The notes under the pieces: model-generated
Told to the model about the DNA's origin: nothing
The model's database searches: none
What the model saw: the letters and a program-made list of their open reading frames with translations, nothing else
Translations under genes and position numbers: made by a program
Source: an uncultured Burkholderiales bacterium
GTDB lineage: Bacteria; Pseudomonadota; Gammaproteobacteria; Burkholderiales; Burkholderiaceae_C
Length of the DNA stretch: 39,680 bases
NCBI GenBank assembly: GCA_903861115.1
Contig: CAIOTD010000130.1
Span: 1-39,680 of the forward strand
Direction of reading: 5' to 3'
In this document: one piece after another, positions 16,908 through 25,460 of the stretch
Position numbering within the stretch: the stretch's first letter is position 1
Layout of the letters: each line of letters opens with the position of its first letter

Positions 16908-17633
16908 ATGCAAGAAAAAAAACTAACTGGAAAAATAGCAAGAGAAAACATCAAACACATGAGTGTGCCGCGAGCGCCTCAGGGTATGCTGGAGGGCTTT
17001 AGAAGTCTTGGCGATGCCTCTGGTGTTTTGTCCGATGTCATGGACGAGTTGGGCATCACAGGGGTCATTGGTGCGAGTGTTTTAAAGCCAACCATGTCCA
17101 ACGAATGCCGTGTAGGTGTGGCTTTGACGGTCAGGAACATCATGCAGCGAGCTCACGCTTATGAGGCAGCAAAAGCAAAGGTCAATGGGATGGCTGAATT
17201 TGAGGCGCATAATTTGGCTCAGCCCGATGATTTCGTTGTCATTCAGGGTGTCCCTGGCATCTCAAACATGGGTGGTATCTCATCACAGACAGCCAAACGG
17301 CAAGGCGAGGTTGGGGCCATTGTTGAGGGTGGCATTAGAGATGTCGCACACTCTCGCTCCATTGGGTTTCCTGTGTGGTCAACAGAAGTGACTCCCGTCA
17401 CGGGCAAATGGAGAATTCAAACTGTTGAGATCAATGGAGACATTCAAATTTCAGGAATCAGAGTTTCTTGTGGCGATATTGTGTTTGCCGATTCAACGGG
17501 CGTTTGTTTTATTCCCATTCATAGGGCTGCAGAAGTGCTGACTTTGGCCAAAGCGGTTGTTTTGGCTGAAAAGAAAAAATGCGATGCGATTGATGCGGGC
17601 GTTCCAGTGCCTGACTTACCCAAAAACGCTTGA
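16908..17633 (+). CDS. RraA-family protein (HMG/CHA aldolase-like)
   Basis: This 241-residue protein belongs to the RraA/4-hydroxy-4-methyl-2-oxoglutarate aldolase family. These proteins cleave or decarboxylate branched oxo-acids with a divalent metal, or act as RNase E inhibitors. The central GAIVEGGIRDV places Arg144 and Asp145 at the family's substrate and metal site, and GDIVFADSTGVCFIP is the usual C-terminal signature. RraA proper is about 160 residues; the extra length and catabolic neighbours favour the enzymatic branch. It is the first gene of the long plus-strand cluster, 28 bases before a binding-protein gene. The actual substrate is unknown. Confidence 0.88.
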   Translation: MQEKKLTGKIARENIKHMSVPRAPQGMLEGFRSLGDASGVLSDVMDELGITGVIGASVLKPTMSNECRVGVALTVRNIMQRAHAYEAAKAKVNGMAEFEAHNLAQPDDFVVIQGVPGISNMGGISSQTAKRQGEVGAIVEGGIRDVAHSRSIGFPVWSTEVTPVTGKWRIQTVEINGDIQISGIRVSCGDIVFADSTGVCFIPIHRAAEVLTLAKAVVLAEKKKCDAIDAGVPVPDLPKNA

Positions 17634-17661
17634 ACAAACAAAGCTAAAAAGGAGCGAAACA

Positions 17662-18618
17662 ATGAAGGCCATATTTTTGAGTTTATTGCTTGTGCTGCAG
17701 TGCTCATTTTCCTGGGCAGCTTATCCAGATAAGCCCATTGTGATCATTGTGCCGTTTCCTGCGGGCGGCCCAGCTGATGCGATGGGCCGATCTTTGGCCC
17801 ATGCGATGGGTGTGAAGCTTGGCGCCACAGTGCTGGTTGAAAACAAGGCCGGTGCAGGCGGTTTGTTGGGCGTCTCCTTTGTCGCCAACGCCCAACCGGA
17901 TGGTTACACATTGGGCATGGCGGGTACGGGTGCAATGGTCTATGCACCATTCATCACAAAGAAAATGCCATTTGATCCCATCACCGGACTGAGCTATTTA
18001 ACGACCTTGGTCAGAACACCCAACGTATTGGTTGTCAATGTCAATTCGCCCTACAAAAACTTGGCTGACCTTGTGAGCAAGGCCAAAGCGCAACCAGGTG
18101 TTTTGACCTATGCATCAGCTGGTGTTGCCAGCAGTGCCCATGTGGTGGCTGAATTGTTTCAAAAACTCACTGGCGTGAAATTTATTCATGTGCCCTATAA
18201 AGGGGCTGCACCCGCACTTCAAGATTTAATGGGCGGGCATGTCGATTTGATGATCGGTGAGGTTTCGGGTCTGGTGGGGCAGATCAAGGCGGGGACCATT
18301 CGTGGATTGGCGTTGAGTGACTCTCAGAGATTGTCTGCCTTAAAAGAGGTGCCCTCGGCTCCAGAGGTGGGTTTGCCTGGGTGGGTGGCCGATGGTGCGT
18401 ATGGTTTGGTTGCACCTGCTGGCTTGCCTGCCGACTTGAGCAAGCGTTTGGTCGAGGCAGCCAATGAGGCCTTGTTGACGCCGGAGGTGACCAATAAGTT
18501 CTCCGAGCTGACCAGTTTGCCTCAACCTGGCAATCCAGCGCAGTACAAAAACCTTGTTCAATCCGAGCAAGCCAGGTGGTCTTCGGTCATCAAGTCGGCT
18601 GGCATCACTGACGAGTAA
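17662..18618 (+). CDS. TTT-family (Bug) periplasmic substrate-binding protein 1
   Basis: This 318-residue Bug/TctC-type binding protein captures small organic acids for tripartite tricarboxylate transporters. The signal peptide ends near FSWA (residue 19). It is followed by the hallmark YPDKPIVIIVPFPAGGPAD, and later NKAGAGGLLGVSFVA and PDGYTLGMAGTGAMV line the ligand site. The start at 17662 has a clear AAGGAG; a longer in-frame extension overlaps the RraA gene and is excluded. Its stop codon abuts the ATG of the acyl-CoA ligase. No TctA or TctB gene is nearby. Confidence 0.95.
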   Translation: MKAIFLSLLLVLQCSFSWAAYPDKPIVIIVPFPAGGPADAMGRSLAHAMGVKLGATVLVENKAGAGGLLGVSFVANAQPDGYTLGMAGTGAMVYAPFITKKMPFDPITGLSYLTTLVRTPNVLVVNVNSPYKNLADLVSKAKAQPGVLTYASAGVASSAHVVAELFQKLTGVKFIHVPYKGAAPALQDLMGGHVDLMIGEVSGLVGQIKAGTIRGLALSDSQRLSALKEVPSAPEVGLPGWVADGAYGLVAPAGLPADLSKRLVEAANEALLTPEVTNKFSELTSLPQPGNPAQYKNLVQSEQARWSSVIKSAGITDE

Positions 18619-20241
18619 ATGATGGACTGGAACAAGCATTGTTTGGCAAGGGCTTTGCAGTCTTGCGTAGATCTAAGAGGGCACGAGCCAGCGCTCATTA
18701 CCCCTAAGGTGCAAAGGACCTGGGCGCAGGTGCAAGAAAATGCACAACTCGTTGCCAAGGCTTTGATTCACTCAGGTGTTGCAAAAGGGGACCTGATAGG
18801 ACTCATGTGTGCAAACGATGAGAACTGGGTGGATGTGTTTTTTGGCTGTGCCTTGATCGGTGCAATCACAGTGCCTGTGAACACACGTTTCAAATCGTCA
18901 GAATTGCAGTACTGTTTAAAGCAAGCAGATGTGAAGATTTTTTTCACAATGGATTCGTTTTTAGGCATTGATTTTTTGAGTTTGCTAAGAGATGCTGAGC
19001 CTCAAATTGATCATCAATTGCCCGGCGTTGATCTGCCATTGTTGGACGAGGTTGTGGTCCTTGGTGGTGTTGCACCCAAGGGCTGTCTTGGCATCGCTGA
19101 ATTTTTGGCCAGGGCGCAGCACATCTCTGACCTTGATTTGTCCACACGCATTGAAGACGTCCAAGCCGATGATGTTTTATTGATTCAATTTACCTCCGGC
19201 ACCACTGCATATCCAAAAGGTGTGATGCTAACGCATGAAAATATGCTTCACAATGCAAATGCAGTCTCCCATCGAATTGGATTAACCCATTCGGACCGCT
19301 ACTTCAATTGTCGACCTTTCTTTCATGTCGCTGGCTCCACGCTTTCGCTTTTGGCTTGTTTGGAGATGCAAGCCTGTTTGGTGACCTTGCCGACCTTTGA
19401 GCCTGGCGCCGCGCTTGAAATGTTGGCCTTAGAAAAATGCACGTTCATCTCTGGGAACGACACCATTTTTCAGTTGCTCATGAATCATCCAAAGTTTGAT
19501 CCTTCAAAATTGGTTCTTCGTGGTGGCTGGGCTGCAGCTGGTCCACAAACCATGCAAAAAATTGTCAATGATTTGGGCATCAAGACCATTTGCTGGTCGT
19601 ATGGTTTATCTGAGGCCTCGCCAAATGTTGTCAAAAGCGATTTTCGTGATGATGTTCAAGGACGCATTGATGGCTTGGCAAAACCGCTTCCTGGTATTGA
19701 GGTCAAAATCATTGGCACTGACAAATTGAGTGCCTTAGAGCCAAATGTGCAGGGTGAGATTTGTGTGCGTGGCTGGAGTGTGATGAAGGGTTATTACGGC
19801 AAGGCAGAGCTCACAGCTCAAACAATTGATGCCGAGGGTTGGTTGCACACAGGCGATTTGGGCTTTTTAACCGAGCAAGGACATTTAAGATTTGTTGGTC
19901 GGTTGAAAGACGTATTTCGAGTGGGTGGAGAAAATGTAGCACCGGCAGAGGTTGAGGAGATTTTGCTGTCTCACCCCTTGATTGCAATCGCACAAGTCAT
20001 TGGTTTGCCTGATGAAAAATATGGAGAGGTGTGTGCAGCCTATGTCACATTAAAAAACCATCAAACATTATCGCAAGATGAGTTAAGCATGTGGCTTAAA
20101 TCAAGAATTGCTAATTTTAAAATTCCGAAATATTTTGCTGTGGTTGAAAACTTTGAAAAATTAGGGATGACCGCCAGTGGCAAAGTTCAAAAAAATAAAT
20201 TAAAAGAAGATGCCTTGACGCGTTTTAATTTTAAACACTAG
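18619..20241 (+). CDS. AMP-forming acyl-CoA ligase
   Basis: This 540-residue member of the acyl-adenylate superfamily activates a carboxylic acid with ATP and joins it to CoA. The phosphate-binding loop is TSGTTAYPKG (about residues 191-200), with Ala where Gly is usual. Other motifs are YGLSEASP, the GWLHTGDLG hinge Asp, GRLKDVFRVGGENVAPAEVE and the C-terminal catalytic Lys in TASGKVQKNKLKE. The ATG directly follows the stop of binding protein 1, indicating coupling. A thioesterase follows after 18 bases. The ligand may be the acid imported by the adjacent binding proteins; that is inference. Confidence 0.93.
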   Translation: MMDWNKHCLARALQSCVDLRGHEPALITPKVQRTWAQVQENAQLVAKALIHSGVAKGDLIGLMCANDENWVDVFFGCALIGAITVPVNTRFKSSELQYCLKQADVKIFFTMDSFLGIDFLSLLRDAEPQIDHQLPGVDLPLLDEVVVLGGVAPKGCLGIAEFLARAQHISDLDLSTRIEDVQADDVLLIQFTSGTTAYPKGVMLTHENMLHNANAVSHRIGLTHSDRYFNCRPFFHVAGSTLSLLACLEMQACLVTLPTFEPGAALEMLALEKCTFISGNDTIFQLLMNHPKFDPSKLVLRGGWAAAGPQTMQKIVNDLGIKTICWSYGLSEASPNVVKSDFRDDVQGRIDGLAKPLPGIEVKIIGTDKLSALEPNVQGEICVRGWSVMKGYYGKAELTAQTIDAEGWLHTGDLGFLTEQGHLRFVGRLKDVFRVGGENVAPAEVEEILLSHPLIAIAQVIGLPDEKYGEVCAAYVTLKNHQTLSQDELSMWLKSRIANFKIPKYFAVVENFEKLGMTASGKVQKNKLKEDALTRFNFKH

Positions 20242-20259
20242 AAATTATTAAATTTAACC

Positions 20260-20676
20260 ATGACTTCTGATTCAAACAATCCGCTCGCTGGCTCGCAGTT
20301 CATTGAAGATCTTGGCGTTAAATTAATTGACTGGCAAGACGGACGTGCCTGCATTGAACTAGAGATCGTTAAGCGATTAAGCAACCGTCTAGGGATGGCG
20401 CATGGCGGAGTAATTTCAACCTTGTTGGATCAAGTCATGGGACTGGCTTGGAGAAGCATGGGGCAAGACCGTGTGCCGGGTGGGACGATTAATTTAAATG
20501 TCAATTTCATTGCGCCAGGTAACGGGATGCTAAAAGCCAACGGGCGATTGATTCGCTTTACCAAGAGCAGTGCATTTTGTGAAGGCGACATCACCGACTC
20601 AAGCGGAAGCATCATTGCTTCCGCGCAAGGTGTCTTCAGTGCAAGGCTAAGCGCCAAGCCAACTGTTCAAAACTAA
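20260..20676 (+). CDS. PaaI-type hotdog-fold acyl-CoA thioesterase
   Basis: This 138-residue protein of the PaaI/4HBT thioesterase family hydrolyses acyl-CoA. The key helix segment MAHGGVISTLLDQVMGLAW carries the HGG turn and the Asp that serves as nucleophile or base in this family. GGTINLNVNFIAPG forms the next strand. Length is normal. It lies 18 bases after the acyl-CoA ligase and 4 before binding protein 2, so it may release CoA from dead-end intermediates of that ligase. Confidence 0.9.
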   Translation: MTSDSNNPLAGSQFIEDLGVKLIDWQDGRACIELEIVKRLSNRLGMAHGGVISTLLDQVMGLAWRSMGQDRVPGGTINLNVNFIAPGNGMLKANGRLIRFTKSSAFCEGDITDSSGSIIASAQGVFSARLSAKPTVQN

Positions 20677-20680
20677 GCCC

Positions 20681-21682
20681 ATGAATTGCTTCATGAAAAA
20701 TCGAATTCAAACAAGTAAAACAATTTTCTTTTGTGCCGTTTTCTTTGCATTTATCGGTGTTGGCTTGCCCTCGCTTTTTGCGCAGACGTATCCCAACAAG
20801 CCAATTAAATTGGTGGTCCCGTTTGCACCTGGTGGAGGTGCAGACATTGTTGCCAGAACAATTTCGCAGCCCTTGTCTCAATTGTTGGGACAGCCCCTGG
20901 TGATTGAAAACAAGCCAGGAGGCGGTGGTACGCTGGCTGCAGACTATGTTGCGAAATCTCCTGCAGACGGGTACATACTTTTGTATACAACACCTGGCCC
21001 TCAAATGACCAATCCTTATTTGATGGATAAATTACCCTACAACCCCGTGACCGATTTAACACCCGTTAGCCAGGTTGTCTTTGGTGCAAGTGTTTTGGTT
21101 GTAAACAAAAACTTGCCTGTGAACAACATCAAGGAATTGATCGCTTATGCAAAAAGTAATCCGGGGAAAATAAGTTTTGCAAGTTCTGGTATTGGTTCCT
21201 CGAGTCATTTGGCCGGTGAACTTTTCAAATCACGCGCAGGCATTGAAATTTTCCATGTCCCGTATCGTGGAAGCGGCTTGGCTCTGCAAGACATCATAGG
21301 TGGCAACGTTTCCATGGCCATTGACTCTTTGGGTGCATATCGCTCAAGCATAGAAGCGGGTTCTTTGAAGGTGTTGGGCGTTGCGACCTCTAAGCGATTA
21401 AGTGTTTTGCCAGGCGTGCCCGCTATCTCAGAAGAATTACCCGGTTTTGAGGGCTCTCCTGTGACCTACATCAGTGTGCGTACAGGCACCGCTAAGAGTA
21501 CGATTGATCGACTCAATAAAGAGGTTAATCAGGTTTTAAAAATGCCAGAGGTGAGGTCTCAATTAACGACGTTAGGCTTAATTCCTCAAGGCAATACCAG
21601 TGAAGAGATGCTTCAACTGATCAGGTCTGAGTCTTTGAAATGGCAGCATGTCATTGAGCATTCTGGCGCAAAGGCTGAATAA
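20681..21682 (+). CDS. TTT-family (Bug) periplasmic substrate-binding protein 2
   Basis: This 333-residue protein has a long signal peptide ending SLFA (about residue 34), then YPNKPIKLVVPFAPGGGADIVAR and NKPGGGGTLAADYVAKSPADGY, the two Bug ligand-loop signatures. ATG at 20693 is a possible alternative start. It begins 4 bases after the thioesterase. It is the second of five such proteins in this cluster and clearly diverged from the others, so it probably has a different ligand rather than being a recent tandem copy. Confidence 0.94.
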   Translation: MNCFMKNRIQTSKTIFFCAVFFAFIGVGLPSLFAQTYPNKPIKLVVPFAPGGGADIVARTISQPLSQLLGQPLVIENKPGGGGTLAADYVAKSPADGYILLYTTPGPQMTNPYLMDKLPYNPVTDLTPVSQVVFGASVLVVNKNLPVNNIKELIAYAKSNPGKISFASSGIGSSSHLAGELFKSRAGIEIFHVPYRGSGLALQDIIGGNVSMAIDSLGAYRSSIEAGSLKVLGVATSKRLSVLPGVPAISEELPGFEGSPVTYISVRTGTAKSTIDRLNKEVNQVLKMPEVRSQLTTLGLIPQGNTSEEMLQLIRSESLKWQHVIEHSGAKAE

Positions 21683-21716
21683 GCGGCTTGTTTTAATATG
21701 AGTCAAAGGTGAACGA

Positions 21717-21932
21717 TTGAGTCCTGAGTCCTTGGAAAAGTTGGTGACTTGGAAAATGCCTTTTGGTAAATACGCTGGTCGCTCTTTGGCTGAACTGCCG
21801 GGGCATTACTTGGCTTGGTTTGCAAGGGAAGGGTTTCCTAAGGGCGAATTGGGTGAGTTGTTGGAACTTATGTATACCATCGATCACAATGCGCTGCGGC
21901 ATTTGTTGGGTCCGATTAAAAATATGCGTTGA
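21717..21932 (+). CDS. DUF3820-family small protein
   Basis: This 71-residue protein has the DUF3820 signature MPFGKYAGRSLAELPGHYLAWF, seen in small stand-alone proteins and at the C-terminus of some nuclease-related proteins. Its function is not established. The start is TTG at 21717 with AAGGTG 5 bases upstream; no in-frame ATG lies nearby. It sits between binding protein 2 and the MmgE/PrpD gene, 3 bases before the latter, an odd place for a presumed nucleic-acid-related domain. Soluble, with no signal peptide. Confidence 0.85.
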   Translation: MSPESLEKLVTWKMPFGKYAGRSLAELPGHYLAWFAREGFPKGELGELLELMYTIDHNALRHLLGPIKNMR

Positions 21933-21935
21933 AAA

Positions 21936-23288
21936 ATGGATAAATTGGTTTCATCAATTCTGGATTACAGTGATCTTTTTTACGAAGGTGACTTGCCCCA
22001 AGATGTGCTCCATGAATGCCGAAGAAGGCTTATTGATGTGATGGCTTGTGGGCTGGCTGCTTTCAATGAGCCATCAACCGTTATTTCAAGAAAACTTGCG
22101 ACACGCTTTGAGACCAAGGCTGAGGGATTGTTTCCCAACGTTTTAGGTGCAACTTTGAACGCGTCGCTTGACATGGCTGCCTTTACCAATGCACTCGGTA
22201 TTCGCTATTTTGATGGTGCGGACACGTACCCAGGGGGGGGAGGGCATCCAAGTGATTGTTGGGCGGGATTGATCGCCGTGGCACAAGATATTGACGCCGA
22301 TATGAACACGCTGTTTAAAGCGGCTTCATTGGCCTATGATGTCTACCACGCACTGTTTAAATCTTCCAATTTAAGAGATAAGGGAATTGATAACGCTTTT
22401 TATGTAACGGTTTCAACGGCTGTGGGGGCCTCTTTTTTGCTGGGTTTGAGTCGTGAGTCCTTTGCGCATGCTGTGTCTTTGTCCGTTGTGCCCAATATCA
22501 GTTTGGGTGTTGCTAGAACAGGGCGGCTTTCTATGTGGAAGGCGGGTGCATCAGCCAATGCAGCTAGAAATGGGGTTTTTGCCGCGATCATGGCCAAAGA
22601 GGGATTGACCGCACCAGAGTTGCCCTTTTCTGGGGAACGAGGACTTTTTCAGTTGAGCTCTATGTTTGATCTAAATTTTGAAAAAGATCAACCAAAAATA
22701 TTTCAGGCGCACATGAAAAGTTACCTTTGTGACTATCACTCACAAACCGCGATCTCTATTGCGATCAAGTTACACTCAAAAGTTGATCCCGCACAAATTG
22801 AGAAAATATGCATATCAACATATTGGTTTGCATGGAATGAAGTGGCAAGCGATCCTTCTAAATGGCAGCCGAGCAATCGTGAAACGGCAGATCACAGTTT
22901 GCCTTGGATTGTGTCAGGTGTCTTGTTGGATGGTGACTTTGGCGAAGCTTTGTTTACGTCCGAGCGATTCAATGATCCTTTGATCAAGGACTTGTGTTCA
23001 CGTGTAGAGGTCAAAGAAGATACCGAATTAACAAGCCTTTTCCCAAATCGTATGCCTTGTCGAATAAAAATTTTTTTGAAAAATAAACAAACAATTGAAG
23101 AGTACTTGGACTTACCCAATGGTCATCCTGACTTTCCAATTTCCGATGGTGACTTGAACCAAAAATTTCTTAAACTTGCAACTCAAACCGTTTCTAGTTC
23201 ACAAGCTATCAATATATTAAATCATTTACAGCACATGGATTTGATGCAATCTAGCAGGAAACTTTTTGATGGTTGCTTGGTAACTTAA
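21936..23288 (+). CDS. MmgE/PrpD-family protein
   Basis: This 450-residue protein belongs to the family of 2-methylcitrate dehydratase and cis-aconitate decarboxylase, which remove water or CO2 from tricarboxylic acids. Typical sequences are RRRLIDVMACGLAAF near the N-terminus, RYFDGADTYPGGGGHPSDCWAG in the all-helical domain and SMWKAGASANAARNGVFAA. The rest is the C-terminal lid domain. It is not a true PrpD by context: no prpB or prpC is near. Many relatives lie next to TTT binding proteins, as here on both sides. The substrate is unknown. Confidence 0.9.
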   Translation: MDKLVSSILDYSDLFYEGDLPQDVLHECRRRLIDVMACGLAAFNEPSTVISRKLATRFETKAEGLFPNVLGATLNASLDMAAFTNALGIRYFDGADTYPGGGGHPSDCWAGLIAVAQDIDADMNTLFKAASLAYDVYHALFKSSNLRDKGIDNAFYVTVSTAVGASFLLGLSRESFAHAVSLSVVPNISLGVARTGRLSMWKAGASANAARNGVFAAIMAKEGLTAPELPFSGERGLFQLSSMFDLNFEKDQPKIFQAHMKSYLCDYHSQTAISIAIKLHSKVDPAQIEKICISTYWFAWNEVASDPSKWQPSNRETADHSLPWIVSGVLLDGDFGEALFTSERFNDPLIKDLCSRVEVKEDTELTSLFPNRMPCRIKIFLKNKQTIEEYLDLPNGHPDFPISDGDLNQKFLKLATQTVSSSQAINILNHLQHMDLMQSSRKLFDGCLVT

Positions 23289-23296
23289 AGGGCTGA

Positions 23297-24262
23297 ATGA
23301 TGAAATCGTATTCTTTTCTATACCGTCTTTTGCTTTTATTTATTTGTTTTCACTCCGCAAGTGCACAAAATTATCCGGACAAAGCAATCACCGTGATTGT
23401 GCCGTTTGCTGCTGGAAGTGGCACCGATGCCATTGCGAGAGTGATTGCGCAGCGATTGAGTGAGAAATTAAAACAACCAGTTGTTGTCGACAACAAGGCT
23501 GGTGCGAATGCCTTAATTGGCGTCGAGTACGTTGCCAAAGCGCCAGCTGATGGATATACACTTTTAATCACTACCGCAACTTCGCATTCAGCCAATCCTT
23601 GGCTTTTTAAGAACCTTCGCTACGATCCGGTGAAAGACTTTACGCCAATATCCAGAACTGGCGTCATGCCTTTTGTATTGGTCAGCAAGGCGACTTCAAG
23701 TGTAAAAAGTTTGAAGGATTTGATTGATTACGCTAAATTAAATCCGGGTAAATTGTCTTTTGCATCTCCCAACGCCACATCCATGTTGGCTGGAGAGGCC
23801 ATAGGAAAATTGGCCAATGTAGAGTTGATCAACACGCCCTACAAATCTGCACCTCAAGCCATGAACGATTTGCTGGCGGGTCATTTGGATTTTTATGTGG
23901 TTGATTTTGCAGTTTCATTGCCCTACATACAAAATGGGATGGTCAATGCCTTGGGTGTGACGAACCTCAAGCGCTCGTCCCTTATGCCTGATGTCCCTTC
24001 TTTTTCTGAGACCATTCCCGGATTTGATTTGAACGCTTGGAACGGCTTATTCGGTCCGGCTAATTTATCACCAGCGATTGCAGACAAATTGGCGTTGACG
24101 ACGCGTCAAATACTGACTGAAAAGGATACGATTGAAAAACTTAGCAAACTTGGTTTTGAAGTTCAGCCCACGCACTCAACTGAGGAGTTCAGTAAATATA
24201 TTGTTGAGCAATTGGCTTACTGGGGGAAAATGATGAAACTGGTAAAAATTCAGGCCCAGTGA
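23297..24262 (+). CDS. TTT-family (Bug) periplasmic substrate-binding protein 3
   Basis: This 321-residue protein has a signal peptide ending SASA (residue 23), then NYPDKAITVIVPFAAGSGTDAIAR and NKAGANALIGVEYVAKAPADGYTL. The first ligand loop reads AAGSGTD rather than the common AGGxxD, which may tune ligand choice. It starts 8 bases after the MmgE/PrpD stop, and the two could be functionally paired. Binding protein 4 follows after 52 bases. Confidence 0.94.
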   Translation: MMKSYSFLYRLLLLFICFHSASAQNYPDKAITVIVPFAAGSGTDAIARVIAQRLSEKLKQPVVVDNKAGANALIGVEYVAKAPADGYTLLITTATSHSANPWLFKNLRYDPVKDFTPISRTGVMPFVLVSKATSSVKSLKDLIDYAKLNPGKLSFASPNATSMLAGEAIGKLANVELINTPYKSAPQAMNDLLAGHLDFYVVDFAVSLPYIQNGMVNALGVTNLKRSSLMPDVPSFSETIPGFDLNAWNGLFGPANLSPAIADKLALTTRQILTEKDTIEKLSKLGFEVQPTHSTEEFSKYIVEQLAYWGKMMKLVKIQAQ

Positions 24263-24314
24263 TTTTTTCAGTGAGTCGATGACAATGATTTTTCTAGTTT
24301 TAAGGGAGAACGAC

Positions 24315-25349
24315 ATGAAGAGTTTATTCAATCATACAAATAGAAAATTTTGTTTTCATTTGTGCCGAGGAATTATTAAACATTTAGGCCTCGCACCAAT
24401 GGTGTTGTTTGCCTTGAGCACCTTGAGTCATGCGCAAGATAGAAAAGACTATCCCGATAAGCCGATCAAAATGGTCGTTCCATATGTGGCTGGAGGCGCA
24501 GCAGACATCACGGCGAGACTTTTGGCTCAAAGCATTTCACAAAGCATGAATCAAACGGTGATTGTTGACAACAAGCCTGGTGCCAATGGCAATATCGGTT
24601 CAGAATTTGTGGCCAAGGCTTCTCCCGACGGCTATACGCTATTGCTCACGGCCAGTGGACCCTTGGTTGTCAATCCCGTTTTGTACAAAAAGTCTCCCTT
24701 TGATCCTATCAAGGATTTCTCACCCATCAGCCTGGTCATCAGTTATCAATACGCAGTCGTGGTTCCGACTGCATCTGGCATTAAAAATTTAAGTGATCTC
24801 TTGTCTGAGGCGAAAAAAAATCCGAAGGCCGTGAGTTACGGCTCTACAGGCATTGGTGGGGGAGGGCATTTGGCCGGTGAGCTTTTGGGTTTGTTGGCCA
24901 AAGTGGAGATGACGCATATTCCTTACAAGGGGGCTGCTCCAGCATTGGCTGACCTATTGGGTGGACAACTGTCCTTTACTTTTGAGCCCTTGGTGACAGC
25001 TACGCCCCTCATCAAAGCGGGTAAGCTCAGGGCTTTTGCAGTTTCAAGCAGCAAGCGCAGCAAAGCCTTGCCCACTTTACCGACTCTCGCTGAGATGGGG
25101 TACGACGGATACGATATTTCCCAATTCCAAGGTCTCTTGGCACCGGCAGGAACGGATCTTGCAATAATAAATCGACTGCATTCGGAGGTCTTAAAGGCCT
25201 TGAAGCTGCCCAACGTGATCAAAAGACTGGTTGAGGACGGTGGGAACGAAATTGTAGGGAGCACTCCACAAGAGTTTACGCACCAAATTCAAGCGGATTT
25301 GAAGTTGTATGGGAAACTCATCAACGACGCGAAAATTCAATCTGATTAA
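24315..25349 (+). CDS. TTT-family (Bug) periplasmic substrate-binding protein 4
   Basis: This 344-residue protein has a long signal region ending LSHA (about residue 40), then YPDKPIKMVVPYVAGGAADITAR and NKPGANGNIGSEFVAKASPDGYTL. ATG at 24315 is chosen because AGGGAG is well placed; an in-frame ATG 36 bases earlier lacks one. It directly follows binding protein 3, making the only back-to-back pair. The two differ strongly in sequence, so they are not a fresh duplication. After it comes a gap of 111 bases with a small hairpin. Confidence 0.93.
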   Translation: MKSLFNHTNRKFCFHLCRGIIKHLGLAPMVLFALSTLSHAQDRKDYPDKPIKMVVPYVAGGAADITARLLAQSISQSMNQTVIVDNKPGANGNIGSEFVAKASPDGYTLLLTASGPLVVNPVLYKKSPFDPIKDFSPISLVISYQYAVVVPTASGIKNLSDLLSEAKKNPKAVSYGSTGIGGGGHLAGELLGLLAKVEMTHIPYKGAAPALADLLGGQLSFTFEPLVTATPLIKAGKLRAFAVSSSKRSKALPTLPTLAEMGYDGYDISQFQGLLAPAGTDLAIINRLHSEVLKALKLPNVIKRLVEDGGNEIVGSTPQEFTHQIQADLKLYGKLINDAKIQSD

Positions 25350-25352
25350 AAA

Positions 25353-25367
25353 GCACTCAATGAGTGC
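25353..25367 (+). other. Short palindromic hairpin after binding protein 4
   Basis: GCACTC and GAGTGC flank a 3-base AAT loop just after the stop codon. There is no T run, so it is not a standard terminator. It may be a weak stop, an mRNA processing site or an operator before the M20 gene. Confidence 0.35.
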
Positions 25368-25460
25368 ATAGAATTGAGGTTCGTGATGATCGGACGAATA
25401 CAGAAGATTTTTAAATTTAACATTTAGGCCCTTTAAGCTTTGGGCAAGGACTCGCGTTTT

